The translations under genes were made by a program, and so were the position numbers. A stretch of DNA of 64,000 bases, taken from the NCBI RefSeq assembly GCF_007860015.1, contig NZ_SJPS01000003.1, positions 682,001 to 746,000 of the forward strand, read 5' to 3'. The notes below the pieces were generated by a model. That model did not search any database and was not told where the DNA came from. It worked only from the letters and a program-made list of their open reading frames with translations. Shown one piece after another: positions 8,818 through 17,721 of this stretch (the stretch's first letter is position 1; each line of letters begins with the position of its first letter). This DNA is from Bythopirellula polymerisocia (GTDB lineage: Bacteria; Planctomycetota; Planctomycetia; Pirellulales; Lacipirellulaceae).

Positions 8818-9503
8818 TTCGCTTTGCCTTTCCACTGATAGGTTTTCTCTCGACGGCAACGGTTATCACTGCGCTGGGAAGTTATGGCTACCTGCGTAAC
8901 TCAGGAAAACTCGACGACGAAAAAGTATTTCGTATCGTCGCAATTATGCATGACGTGGATCTCGACAAGATTGCGAAGGCACATTCCGAAGAACAGCTGG
9001 ATGTTCCCCGTGAAGAGGATTCATTTGAACGCCGACAAGAAGCCTCGCAAATGGCTACGCTCCAGCTTCAAGCCAAGCGGGACGACCTGATCCGCTTGCT
9101 GGATGACTTTGACTCGCAGTTTAAGCAATTGAGTACGGCCAGCGCACGCTACCAGAATTACAAGACGGAAGTAGAGCACTTTCTCACAGAGATCAAACAG
9201 GAAGCCCTCGACGAAGGACTCAGATCGGTCCGCGAACAGATTCAAAACATGAATCCCAAAAAACAAGCAAAGCCCTTGTTGATCAAAATGCTAAGGGAAG
9301 AAGATCGCATGCATCAGGTGATCTTGATCCTCAATGGCATGTCTCCCAAGAAACGAAGTGACATCATCAAGACCTTCGAGCCCGAAGACCTTGATATCCT
9401 CGCAGATCTCCACAGGCACATGTTGGATGGTGACCCCGTGAAACCTTACGTGGAAAACCAGCTCAACGAACTCAATAAACTCAAATCACAAGACAATCTA
9501 TAG
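8805..9503 (+). CDS. MotE-like membrane-anchored coiled-coil flagellar protein
   Basis: The 232-residue product has one N-terminal membrane segment (about 4-28: IRFAFPLIGFLSTATVITAL), a long helical coiled-coil region (about 65-155) and a C-terminal helical domain (about 160-220: LLIKMLREEDRMHQVILILN, GMSPKKRSDIIKTF) that resembles the MgtE-N/MotE fold. MotE-type proteins stabilise the stator protein MotC in some bacteria or act as flagellar chaperones. Position after fliJ and before fliK supports a flagellar role. The start is well supported: AGGAGG (8792-8797) lies seven bases before ATG. The family assignment rests on architecture rather than catalytic residues. Confidence 0.7.
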   Translation: MGALIRFAFPLIGFLSTATVITALGSYGYLRNSGKLDDEKVFRIVAIMHDVDLDKIAKAHSEEQLDVPREEDSFERRQEASQMATLQLQAKRDDLIRLLDDFDSQFKQLSTASARYQNYKTEVEHFLTEIKQEALDEGLRSVREQIQNMNPKKQAKPLLIKMLREEDRMHQVILILNGMSPKKRSDIIKTFEPEDLDILADLHRHMLDGDPVKPYVENQLNELNKLKSQDNL

Positions 9504-9544
9504 GGCCGCATTGATTACGCGCTTGCAAACTTCCTAGGATCACT

Positions 9545-10945
9545 ATGAGCACCACTTCCATAAGCAGTCTCTTGAATATCGTCGCGCCGACTGCTACTGC
9601 ATCGGTAGTGCCGGCTGAACCATCCAAGGATTTTGACCGCTTTCTCCACAAAGCCACTACGCCTGTTACTGCGGCCGACAAACCTATCCCGAAACAAGAG
9701 CCTGAATCGGCCCAGCCCGAATCCGCTCCCTCAAACGAACCGGCGAAAACTCCAGATCAAGAACAAGCTGCGAACCCGGAAGATAGGGGCGACGCCGAAA
9801 AGGCTGCTGACGAACAACCCGTGGCCAAAAGCCAAAAGGTAGAAGCAAGCGAGAAACCCGAAGACGACCAGGACGAACTAATTCTTACCGAAGCCGCCGT
9901 TGCGGCGACGACATTGCAGTCTGTCGATTCCCAGGAACCTCAAGTGGAAGCCCCAGTGCAGGGATTAGAAGCGAATGCCGAGGGGACCAACGAAGATTCA
10001 GAGCAGCCGCAGGCCGAATCAACCCTGAAAACCCTTTCTCATGAGGAATCGAGCTCTGAAGACCAACAGGCCGAGGCAGGATCTGCCTTGGCCGACGCGG
10101 AGGTCGAAACACATGAGAACGAGGGACTAGCCTCCACTGCAAAGCTTCCCAATCAAGCATCGCAATCGGCGGTGAAATCACAAGCAGAAAACCCACAACC
10201 GGCTGCAAAGCAGGAAACTCGCCTGCGGAGTGAATCCAATGATACGTCTTCGAATCAGCTAGAGGCTAATCCATCTAGCGAGACGGGCGAGCCAAAGGTC
10301 AGCACCGCGGCTCAACGACCGACGCCCGTTGTTGATGCAGCGACGGACCTCGGACAACTGGCGACGGACAACTCGTCTCCAGGTCCAGCTTCCAGCGGCG
10401 GACCGAGTTCCTCCAGCGCGACCGCCGTACAAATCACAAGCTCGGCAACACAAGCTCGCACCGAGGCTTCACAGTCACATTCTCGTACTGAACCGGCTGT
10501 AACTACAGTCGATCGGGGCCGGTTCGTCCAGCGTGTGGCGAATGCCTTTCGAACGGCGCAGCAAGACAATGGCGAAATCCAGTTGAGGTTGAGTCCTCCA
10601 GAATTAGGCTCACTGAAAATTGAAATCGCAGTCCGGAGCGGTGTCCTTACGGCCAAATTGGAGGCGGAAACCGCTGATGCCCGACGCGTGTTGCTGGACA
10701 ACTTGCCTGCCCTACGACAGCGCCTGGCAGAACAGGAAATCCGCATCGAGAAGTTTGAAGTGGATATCCGCCGCGATGGGGGGCAGGGTCAGTCGGGCAC
10801 GGAAGACCGTCAATCGCGCGATGAATCAAGCCGCGGCAATACAGCACAACGCAACCGCATGTCCGCTCAGCCAGAAGTAACGACCTCGCGAGTTTCGCGA
10901 TCCCTATTGAATCCCTCCCCAGATAGCCTCGACGTAAGAATCTAA
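9545..10945 (+). CDS. fliK: Flagellar hook-length control protein FliK
   Basis: FliK measures hook length and switches export from hook to filament subunits. The 466-residue product has a long, acidic, low-complexity N-terminal half rich in E, A, Q, S and P (about 40-310), as expected for an unfolded ruler. The Flg_hook C-terminal domain (about 325-405) is clear: GEIQLRLSPPELGSLKIEIA and LRQRLAEQEIRIEKFEVDI. An arginine/serine-rich tail follows. The position before flgD and flgE agrees with the function. Confidence 0.9.
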   Translation: MSTTSISSLLNIVAPTATASVVPAEPSKDFDRFLHKATTPVTAADKPIPKQEPESAQPESAPSNEPAKTPDQEQAANPEDRGDAEKAADEQPVAKSQKVEASEKPEDDQDELILTEAAVAATTLQSVDSQEPQVEAPVQGLEANAEGTNEDSEQPQAESTLKTLSHEESSSEDQQAEAGSALADAEVETHENEGLASTAKLPNQASQSAVKSQAENPQPAAKQETRLRSESNDTSSNQLEANPSSETGEPKVSTAAQRPTPVVDAATDLGQLATDNSSPGPASSGGPSSSSATAVQITSSATQARTEASQSHSRTEPAVTTVDRGRFVQRVANAFRTAQQDNGEIQLRLSPPELGSLKIEIAVRSGVLTAKLEAETADARRVLLDNLPALRQRLAEQEIRIEKFEVDIRRDGGQGQSGTEDRQSRDESSRGNTAQRNRMSAQPEVTTSRVSRSLLNPSPDSLDVRI

Positions 10946-10986
10946 AACCAACCAGGGGTCCCCTTCCCTACACAGAGACCAAAGTC

Positions 10987-11745
10987 ATGTCCCAAGTAAC
11001 CAATCTCAGCAATTTGACCAACCCGAGCAAAGCCTCGACAGCTAACGCGATCAACGATGTTGATCTCGATGATTTCTTGAAACTCATGATTTCTGAGTTG
11101 CAGAACCAGGATCCACTCAACCCGCTCGAAAACGACCAATTGCTGGCTCAGATCAGTCAGATTCGTGAAGTTGGTGCAACTGAGAAACTCACATCAACAC
11201 TCGATGCTGTTCTGCTGGGCCAAAACATCACGAGCGCCACGAGTTTGATCGGTGCCGAGATCGAAGCCATCTCTGACGACAATCAGCGTGTCTCAGGACT
11301 CGTGAATCGTATCACGATTTCCAATGGCCAGCCGAAACTTCATTTGGAAGAAGGCTCAAAAGTGGCTATCTCTGATGAGCCAGGCGACCTCGAATCGGGC
11401 CAGTATAGCTATCGCATTGTGTGGGAAAACGAGGATGGAATACTGTTTGGCGTGGAGACCGACGCGCCTGTCGACGTCACTGAAGACGAACAATCGATTC
11501 AGATTAGCAATTTGCCTGTCACGGACCGCGCAAAACAAGTCTACCGCACGAAGTCCGGTGGCAATGGTCCGTATTACTTCGTCGGCTCGCTCGCCGATGG
11601 CAAGACTTCAAGCTATCTGGATACCACAAAGGATGATGCCCTCTCTGGAACAACTCTGACTCGAACCCCACAGCTTATCGATCAGCCGAATCGCAGCTTT
11701 GAGGTAAGCCTAAATAATGTGGGAGAGATACGACCACCACGTTAG
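10987..11745 (+). CDS. flgD: Hook-capping protein FlgD with an unusual C-terminal module
   Basis: FlgD caps the growing hook and guides FlgE assembly. The N-terminal signature is clear (LDDFLKLMISELQNQDPLNP, LENDQLLAQISQI). Residues about 85-130 match the start of the usual FlgD core. From about 132 to 224 there is instead a fibronectin-like module (SGQYSYRIVWENEDG, VYRTKSGGNGPYYFVG, TSSYLDTTKDDALSG). The same module occurs twice inside the hook protein encoded next door. The protein therefore seems to share a surface domain with its substrate. The hook gene follows after 81 bases. Confidence 0.9.
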   Translation: MSQVTNLSNLTNPSKASTANAINDVDLDDFLKLMISELQNQDPLNPLENDQLLAQISQIREVGATEKLTSTLDAVLLGQNITSATSLIGAEIEAISDDNQRVSGLVNRITISNGQPKLHLEEGSKVAISDEPGDLESGQYSYRIVWENEDGILFGVETDAPVDVTEDEQSIQISNLPVTDRAKQVYRTKSGGNGPYYFVGSLADGKTSSYLDTTKDDALSGTTLTRTPQLIDQPNRSFEVSLNNVGEIRPPR

Positions 11746-11826
11746 GGTCGAGAGTCAAAAGTTCAAATGACCACGGACAACGAACAACTAATAAATCACC
11801 GAACTCCATAACTGGGAGACAATAAA

Positions 11827-14265
11827 ATGGGCCTTCAATCCGCACTCAGTACAGCATTAACAGGTCTGACCGCCGCCGAGACTTCCATCGACGTGGTAGG
11901 CAACAATGTGGCCAACTCACAGACGGTCGGCTTCAAGGAATCGAGCGTCAACTTTGCAACGCAATTCTTACAGACACAAAGCATCGGCTCGGCACCCACT
12001 ACCGGCCGGGGTGGTACGAATCCCCGTCAGATTGGTCTGGGTGTGAAGGTCGCCGAGATTACTCCTAAATTTACTCAGGGTACGGTAGAAATCAGTTCCA
12101 GTCCGCTTGACCTGGCGATCCAGGGAGATGGTTTCTATATCGTCGAAGGGTCTGGTGGATCGCAACTTTACACGCGCAACGGTCAGTTCAAGACTAATGC
12201 CAACAATGAGATCGTCACCAGCACGGGACAACGCGTGCTAGGCTTTGGCGTCGATTCCAACTTTGAGATTCAGCCAACCGTTCTCAAGCCGATCAGCATA
12301 CCGCTGGGTGCGGCGGCAGTCGCCCAGCCAACGGAAAATGTATTCCTAGAAGGCTCGCTCGATCCAAGCAGTGAAGTCGGCTCGGTGCCTGGCATCATCC
12401 AGTCGGATGTCCTCAGCGACGGCACCAAGGAGGTGCCTGCGAATACATCGTCGGCTGGTGCATTGTCGAAGCCCAATGAAACGACCACGCTTTCGGCTAC
12501 TCTCGGTGGGAGCATTGGCAATGGAAACTACCGCTATCGTGTGACGTTTGTCGATGGAGACGGAAATGAGGGCCCGCCTTCGAATGTCACCAGCACGATC
12601 AATCTCTCCGCAGGAGGAACGGGACAAATCGACCTCAGCTCAATCCCTCAGCCAGCAGGAACGAGTGAATTCACTGACATTCGGATCTATCGTGATCTCA
12701 ACGGTGACGACGATTTTAGGTTTGTAGATTCGGTTTCCGCAGGCACGACTTCATACAGTGACATAACAGACACCGGTTCCCTGGGGGCTTCGCTCGTCTC
12801 GGGGGGACTGAACAATGGCAGCTACAGCTACTATGTGACCTACTACAACTCCACAAGCGGGACCGAAACGCGTCCCTCTGCTCGCTTTGGGCCTGTGTCG
12901 GCGGATGCCACCACAAGTCCTTATATTCGCTTGGATAACATTCCCTCTCCTACCAACGATCCGAACTCAGGCAGTTTCGACGGGGTACGTATTTATCGAA
13001 ATCAGGCAAACAGTCAAAACGAGTTCCGTCTGGTAGGAGAAATCAATCCTACGCAAGTGGCGACGTTTGCACCGGACAACATTTCGTTCATGGATAGTTC
13101 GCCCGATTCTGCGATCGCTTCTGCGCCTCAGATTAATTTGGATGGCCCAGAGATTTCTTTCGCATTGCCTTTGATTGAGGTAATTTCTCGCGATGGATCA
13201 AACTATACGAATCTCTTTAAGGAAGGAGTGTTGGATTTTACCGGGGCCAAGGGTGGTCGTGATCTTGCCACGAAGCAATTTACAATCACGAGTACCACTA
13301 CCGTGGGCGACCTGATTACCTTTATGGAACAATCGATGGGCGTGCTTAAGACTGCCAATGAGGACTCCTTCGATGGATCGATCAACTACGGGGGAACCAT
13401 CCAAGATAGTCGCCTTCAGTTCACCTCAAATCTGGGTATTCAGAATGCCCTCGACATCAATCTGTCGGCTTTTCAGTTGACCGATCTAACTGGATCGAAA
13501 TCATCGCTGCCTCTAGATTTTACATCTACCAATTCTGATTCGACCCCCGTTAATGGCGAGGGAGGTTCCGCAGAGTTCATCGTTTATGACAGCCTGGGAA
13601 TTCCCCTGAGTGTTCGGGTAACAACTGTTCTCGAACGAAAAACGAGTAATGGGGCGGAATTCCGCTACATTGCCACCTCACCCGACAACGAACCAGAAAC
13701 CGGCAATAGCACGGTTGTCGGTACCGGGGTTATCAAGACGGATGGCAACGGAAACATTGTTTCTGTAACGGAGGACTCGGTCGCGATTGATCGCCGGCAA
13801 TCTCCCTCGGCATCCCCCCTGCTCTTCCAGCTTGATTTCTCCCAGGTGACCGGCTTGAGTACGGGCGCCAATGAACTTAGCGCTAGTCGGCAGGATGGCT
13901 TTGCCGCCGGCACGTTGTCCAGTTTTATCATCACCGAAACGGGGTTGATCCAAGGCGTGTTCAGCAACGGTAGCGCACGTGATTTGGGTCAACTGCGAAT
14001 GGCTCGGTTTGCCAATAATGGTGGTCTTGAACAAGTGGGCGACAACATGTTTGCCGCAGGGGTGAACTCGGGGCTGCCCATCCAAGGCGACCCGGGTGCC
14101 AATGGCCTGGGCAATATTACTGCCGGAGCCGTGGAGCTTTCCAATACTGACATTGGTCAGAACTTGATCGAATTGATCTTGGCCTCCACCCAATATCGAG
14201 GGGGAGCCCGCGTGATCACGGCCGTCCAGCAACTGCTCGACGAACTGCTGGCCCTGCGCAGGTAG
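11827..14265 (+). CDS. flgE: Flagellar hook protein FlgE, enlarged by a two-repeat insertion
   Basis: FlgE forms the hook, the flexible joint between rod and filament. The N-terminus is typical (ALSTALTGLTAAETSIDVVG, NNVANSQTVGFKES), as are the strand region near 95-140 (LDLAIQGDGFYIV) and the C-terminus (ELILASTQYRGGARVITAVQ in the last 35 residues). At 812 residues it is about twice the E. coli protein. Much of the extra length is two consecutive modules at about 228-322 and 325-437, each with a GxYxYxVT strand, a VRIYR or IRIYR strand and a final Y/F-xD strand. FlgD has the same module once. GGGAG lies nine bases before the ATG. Confidence 0.94.
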   Translation: MGLQSALSTALTGLTAAETSIDVVGNNVANSQTVGFKESSVNFATQFLQTQSIGSAPTTGRGGTNPRQIGLGVKVAEITPKFTQGTVEISSSPLDLAIQGDGFYIVEGSGGSQLYTRNGQFKTNANNEIVTSTGQRVLGFGVDSNFEIQPTVLKPISIPLGAAAVAQPTENVFLEGSLDPSSEVGSVPGIIQSDVLSDGTKEVPANTSSAGALSKPNETTTLSATLGGSIGNGNYRYRVTFVDGDGNEGPPSNVTSTINLSAGGTGQIDLSSIPQPAGTSEFTDIRIYRDLNGDDDFRFVDSVSAGTTSYSDITDTGSLGASLVSGGLNNGSYSYYVTYYNSTSGTETRPSARFGPVSADATTSPYIRLDNIPSPTNDPNSGSFDGVRIYRNQANSQNEFRLVGEINPTQVATFAPDNISFMDSSPDSAIASAPQINLDGPEISFALPLIEVISRDGSNYTNLFKEGVLDFTGAKGGRDLATKQFTITSTTTVGDLITFMEQSMGVLKTANEDSFDGSINYGGTIQDSRLQFTSNLGIQNALDINLSAFQLTDLTGSKSSLPLDFTSTNSDSTPVNGEGGSAEFIVYDSLGIPLSVRVTTVLERKTSNGAEFRYIATSPDNEPETGNSTVVGTGVIKTDGNGNIVSVTEDSVAIDRRQSPSASPLLFQLDFSQVTGLSTGANELSASRQDGFAAGTLSSFIITETGLIQGVFSNGSARDLGQLRMARFANNGGLEQVGDNMFAAGVNSGLPIQGDPGANGLGNITAGAVELSNTDIGQNLIELILASTQYRGGARVITAVQQLLDELLALRR

Positions 14266-14303
14266 TAGGGTTCAGACGGATTAGTAGGGCCTGAAGGTTT
14301 TTA

Positions 14304-14357
14304 AGTCGCCTTTCGCTCCGCGAAAGTAGCGTTACTTTCGCGGAGCGAAAGGCGACT
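14304..14357. repeat. Perfect 25-bp inverted repeat after flgE
   Basis: Arms 14304-14328 and 14333-14357 are perfectly complementary, separated by a 4-base loop (gcgt). Each arm itself contains a smaller imperfect palindrome (CTTTCG...CGAAAG), so the site can form either one long hairpin or two small ones. It lacks a T-run on either side, so a classical intrinsic terminator is not clear. I recall similar 'CTTTCGCTCCGCGAAAG' palindromes as common intergenic elements of planctomycete genomes. It may stabilise the upstream message or slow transcription between flgE and flbD. Confidence 0.85.
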
Positions 14358-14420
14358 ATGTTGGGAATTCGCAACCTAGAATTGGGCAGAAAATGGTTTT
14401 CCTAACCCGAGGCATGATCC

Positions 14421-14624
14421 ATGATCAAACTCACTCGACTCGATGGAGAGGCTTTCATCCTCAACGCCGAGTTAATTAAGTATATCGAACAGCGCCCTGA
14501 CACATTTATCACACTCATGTCCAACGATCGCATTGTGGTCGCTGAGACACCCGAGGAAGTGATGCGCCGAACCCTTGAGTACCATCGCAACAAGCGAGTA
14601 CTTCCGGTCGATTGTGTCGGATAA
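14421..14624 (+). CDS. flbD: Flagellar protein FlbD
   Basis: This 67-residue protein matches the short FlbD (FlgEa) family by its start IKLTRLDGEAFILNAELIKY, the segment IEQRPDTFITLMSNDRIVV and the helix ETPEEVMRRTLEYHRNK. The family lies next to motA in many flagellar operons; its biochemical role is not well established. GAGG lies nine bases before the ATG. The 178 bases to motA contain no gene I can support. Confidence 0.88.
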   Translation: MIKLTRLDGEAFILNAELIKYIEQRPDTFITLMSNDRIVVAETPEEVMRRTLEYHRNKRVLPVDCVG

Positions 14625-14802
14625 GCGGATTAAGACAGGGAGTTCCTGTACGATTCGCGCAGGTGCTGCTAGCCAATATCAGTAAATCGAGCGACTTCCA
14701 ACCGCTCCCGCCAGTAACGAAAAGCTATGTTTTCCCAGGCTCTAAGCCGGGACTGCCCACCCCCCAGGACAAATTAAAGACCCTTTCTAGCCGCTCCAAC
14801 CT

Positions 14803-15576
14803 ATGGACATCGCCACAGTATTTGGAATTATCATCGCCTTCACATTGATCCTGGGATCAATTGTGGTCGGTGGCGGTTCGTTTGAAGCGTTTTACGATCT
14901 CCCCTCGGTTTGTGTCGTGGTCGGGGGATCGATCGCCGCGGCGCTGATTTCCTTTCCCCTCAAAAACTTCTTCGGCGTATTCAAAGTTTCTCTTAAAACG
15001 GTTTTTTATAAGCTCGATTCGATTCCCAACTTGATCGAAGAGCTCGTGAGTCTGGCAGAAACGGCACGCCGCGATGGACTGCTGGCTCTCGAAAGTCGTC
15101 TGGCTGATATCAGTAATCCTTTCGTCGTACTCGGTATCCAGATGGCCGTTGATGGCACAAGACCAGAGGTGATGGAAGACATCATGCGAACCGAATTGGA
15201 TGCGGTAGCCACTCGGCATCGCGATGGCAAATCGGTGCTGGATTGTATGGGGCGTTTTGCTCCGGCGTTTGGCATGATAGGCACATTGATGGGGCTGGTC
15301 ATTATGCTGGGTGACATGAGCGATCCCTCGAAAATCGGTGCGGGTATGGCAGTAGCATTGCTAACGACACTTTACGGGGCAATCATGTCGAATGTAGTGT
15401 TTCTTCCCCTCGCAGAAAAACTTGGGTTTACCAACAAGCAAGAACTCCTTGCGATGGAGATCATCGTGCGCGGCATCATGGCGATCCAATCCGGTGAAAA
15501 TCCTCGCGTAATCGAGCAAAAACTCAATACATTTATTCCTCCGAAGTTGAGAGCCAAGGAAAGCCAAGCGGCTTAG
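14803..15576 (+). CDS. motA: Flagellar stator protein MotA
   Basis: MotA forms the pentameric proton channel ring that drives rotation, with MotB inside it. The 257-residue protein has four hydrophobic segments (about 2-22, 33-52, 148-168 and 180-200). The conserved channel segments include GRFAPAFGMIGTLMGLVIML and MAVALLTTLYGAIMSNVVFL. The cytoplasmic loop between segments 2 and 3 holds the FliG-contact helix. motB follows after 16 bases. Confidence 0.95.
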   Translation: MDIATVFGIIIAFTLILGSIVVGGGSFEAFYDLPSVCVVVGGSIAAALISFPLKNFFGVFKVSLKTVFYKLDSIPNLIEELVSLAETARRDGLLALESRLADISNPFVVLGIQMAVDGTRPEVMEDIMRTELDAVATRHRDGKSVLDCMGRFAPAFGMIGTLMGLVIMLGDMSDPSKIGAGMAVALLTTLYGAIMSNVVFLPLAEKLGFTNKQELLAMEIIVRGIMAIQSGENPRVIEQKLNTFIPPKLRAKESQAA

Positions 15577-15592
15577 TCGATTCGAGTAAAAC

Positions 15593-16348
15593 ATGGCAGT
15601 TGAAGAAGAACCAGCACCGGGGATCCCAGAATGGGTAGTCACCTTTGGCGACATGATGTCGCTGTTGCTGACGTTCTTTATCATGCTCGTCTCGATGAGC
15701 GAGATGAAGGAGGACGAGAAGTTTCAGGCCATGGTCGAGTCGTTTCGGCAACAATTCGGAGCCCATGAATTTGGCAAAGAAATGGTGCCCGGCGAGAGCC
15801 GATCTCGCGGTGCCCAGATGCCCAATCCGATTTACTCGATGGGTCGTTCACAGAAAAAAGACATCAAGAATGGTGGGCAAGAAGTGAAGGCCGTCGTCGG
15901 AGACCATGAGAAAGTGCAGATCGTCCGACCTGGCGACGATTCTTCGATCGGCGGCGTGATCTACTTCGACGAAAACGCAACAGATCTCACCGAAGACAAT
16001 AAGCGCGATTTGATACGGATTATCGAACAATTAGCCGGCAAACCACAAAAAATCGAAATTCGTGGACACACCTCGCGAAAGCCAGTAGATCCGAAAAGCG
16101 GGATCCAAGACCTCTGGGATCTGGCAGATCGACGCGTGCATAGCACGATGAAATTCCTGATTGAACAGGGAATCGAGCCAAATCGAATTCGCCTTGGAAA
16201 CGCCGAAGCGCATGAACCCTTGTACAACGGAGTCGATCCCGATCGACTGAAAAAGAACTCGCGAGTCCAAATCCTGATGTGGGACGAACGTGTGTCCGAT
16301 CTGGATGGCTCGCTGAGACCGGCCGTTATGAACTCACCTACACTCTGA
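15593..16348 (+). CDS. motB: Flagellar stator protein MotB
   Basis: MotB binds peptidoglycan and carries the proton-accepting Asp. The 251-residue product has one N-terminal membrane helix (TFGDMMSLLLTFFIMLVSM); the Asp in this helix, at residue 20, is the expected proton-binding site. A plug/linker region follows, then an OmpA-like peptidoglycan-binding domain (about 115-230: IYFDENATDLTEDNKRDLIR, EIRGHTSRKP, RIRLGNAEAHEP). It forms a pair with motA. Confidence 0.95.
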   Translation: MAVEEEPAPGIPEWVVTFGDMMSLLLTFFIMLVSMSEMKEDEKFQAMVESFRQQFGAHEFGKEMVPGESRSRGAQMPNPIYSMGRSQKKDIKNGGQEVKAVVGDHEKVQIVRPGDDSSIGGVIYFDENATDLTEDNKRDLIRIIEQLAGKPQKIEIRGHTSRKPVDPKSGIQDLWDLADRRVHSTMKFLIEQGIEPNRIRLGNAEAHEPLYNGVDPDRLKKNSRVQILMWDERVSDLDGSLRPAVMNSPTL

Positions 16349-16405
16349 AGTTTGTTTGGCTCCCATCGGAAAACATTAATCCTACCAACACCTCAAAGTC
16401 TAATC

Positions 16406-16990
16406 ATGGCCGCACCAATCCCAACGGAAGAAGCTCCCAGCACGGAAGCAGCTAAGATCAAGAAATCAGGGATCATGACCCTGGTCAAGGCTCTCGCTCT
16501 GCTGTCAGTCTTGGTAATACTGCAGGTAGTTGGTGTATCCATGTTGATGCCCACTTCCGCAGAGACGTCCAAGATAGCGGAGAAATTGGTCACCGCTGAA
16601 AGCACTGCCGACACAGATGATGGCTCTTCGGCTGCACCTGCTAAAGAGTCTGCCGAGATTGCTATTTACAACATGCGTGAGGTGAGTCTGGGAACTTTCC
16701 ATGTGGTAACCTACGATGCTGACACCGGTAGCAGTCTCAATGTCGATTTCGATCTATTTGGCACCGTGCTAGCAAGCGAAGAGGGGGAATTCCTGCAACT
16801 CTACACCGAAAACGAGCGCAGACTTCGGGAGCAAATCCTCGTAACTGTGCGTGGAGCCGACATCTCCGACCTCAGCGATCCTGACTTGGACTTGATCAAA
16901 CGTAAGATATTGGAGAAAGTCAATCGTACGCTCGGCAAGGCACTCGTTCATGAAGCGATTTTCAGTAAGTTCTCGTTCATTGAACGCTAG
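16406..16990 (+). CDS. fliL: Flagellar basal body-associated protein FliL
   Basis: FliL surrounds and supports the stator units. The product has a short cytoplasmic N-terminus, one membrane segment (about 27-50: LVKALALLSVLVILQVVGVS) and a periplasmic domain with the family segments MREVSLGTFHVVTYD, VDFDLFGTVLASEEGEF and LREQILVTVRGADISDL. The frame runs back to a TTG at 16352, but ATG 16406 (MAAPIPTEE) gives a normal short N-terminus. fliM usually follows fliL; here fliN follows directly. Confidence 0.85.
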   Translation: MAAPIPTEEAPSTEAAKIKKSGIMTLVKALALLSVLVILQVVGVSMLMPTSAETSKIAEKLVTAESTADTDDGSSAAPAKESAEIAIYNMREVSLGTFHVVTYDADTGSSLNVDFDLFGTVLASEEGEFLQLYTENERRLREQILVTVRGADISDLSDPDLDLIKRKILEKVNRTLGKALVHEAIFSKFSFIER

Positions 16991-17055
16991 GGATGCCGAT
17001 ACGGATAAAGGCGACCAACTTGGGTGCTAGCAAACCGCATTCGAAAGGGATTTTC

Positions 17056-17577
17056 ATGGCGGACGAATCAGGACCAATTGCACAGGACAAGGCAGACGAG
17101 CTTACCCCTCCAGCTGGCAGTGGTGTTCAGCCAGATTCCTCCGCCGGGCAACATCCTGCCACGGCAGCAGGCGTCGATTCACCGGCCAACGACATCGAGC
17201 TCTTGCTCAACAAAGCAGAGCAGGCATTAGCCTCGATCGACGGCGCCCCGAGTGATCCACTGCAAGCACTCCCTGCCGGCATCAGGTCCTTCGAGTTCGA
17301 AAAATTCCGAGGATCGGTGGCCAATGCCGAGGTTGCCACGCTCGAACTCATGCGGGATGTGCAGCTCGATATGACGATCGAGCTAGGTCGTACCCACATG
17401 CATCTGGAAGATGTGCTCCAGCTTCGCAAAGGAGCCGTCGTGCCCCTGGATAAGCTCGCCGGGGATCCGGCCGACATCTTCGTCAATGGCCGACTCGTCG
17501 CCCGAGGCGAAGTGCTAGTCCTCAACGACAATTTCTGTATTCGCGTAGCAGAACTGATCGTCGGCGAAGCGGCTTAA
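17056..17577 (+). CDS. fliN: Flagellar motor switch protein FliN
   Basis: FliN is part of the cytoplasmic C ring and a docking site for export complexes. The C-terminal SpoA domain (about residues 95-170) is clear: VQLDMTIELGRTHMHLEDVL, LRKGAVVPLDKLAGDPADIF, VNGRLVARGEVLVLNDNF. The N-terminal 90 residues are low-complexity and longer than in E. coli FliN (137 residues in total there). GAAAGGGA (17042-17049) precedes ATG 17056; the frame continues to an upstream ATG at 16993. No fliM gene lies between fliL and this gene. Confidence 0.92.
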   Translation: MADESGPIAQDKADELTPPAGSGVQPDSSAGQHPATAAGVDSPANDIELLLNKAEQALASIDGAPSDPLQALPAGIRSFEFEKFRGSVANAEVATLELMRDVQLDMTIELGRTHMHLEDVLQLRKGAVVPLDKLAGDPADIFVNGRLVARGEVLVLNDNFCIRVAELIVGEAA

Positions 17578-17721
17578 GGGACTGCTAGCTAAGCTAGTCC
17601 CCTGGCATGCAACAATTGATCTGGCCTCAATACCGGGCGAAATCTATAAGCGCCCCTGCGCCGGAAAGCAGGAACTCCCCTGCCAGACATTGCCGGTGCT
17701 CTCCCAGCTCGAGGCCGGTCG

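Noticed and set aside
14612..14848. 78-residue frame between flbD and motA
   Set aside because: It overlaps both genes out of frame and shows no recognisable features.
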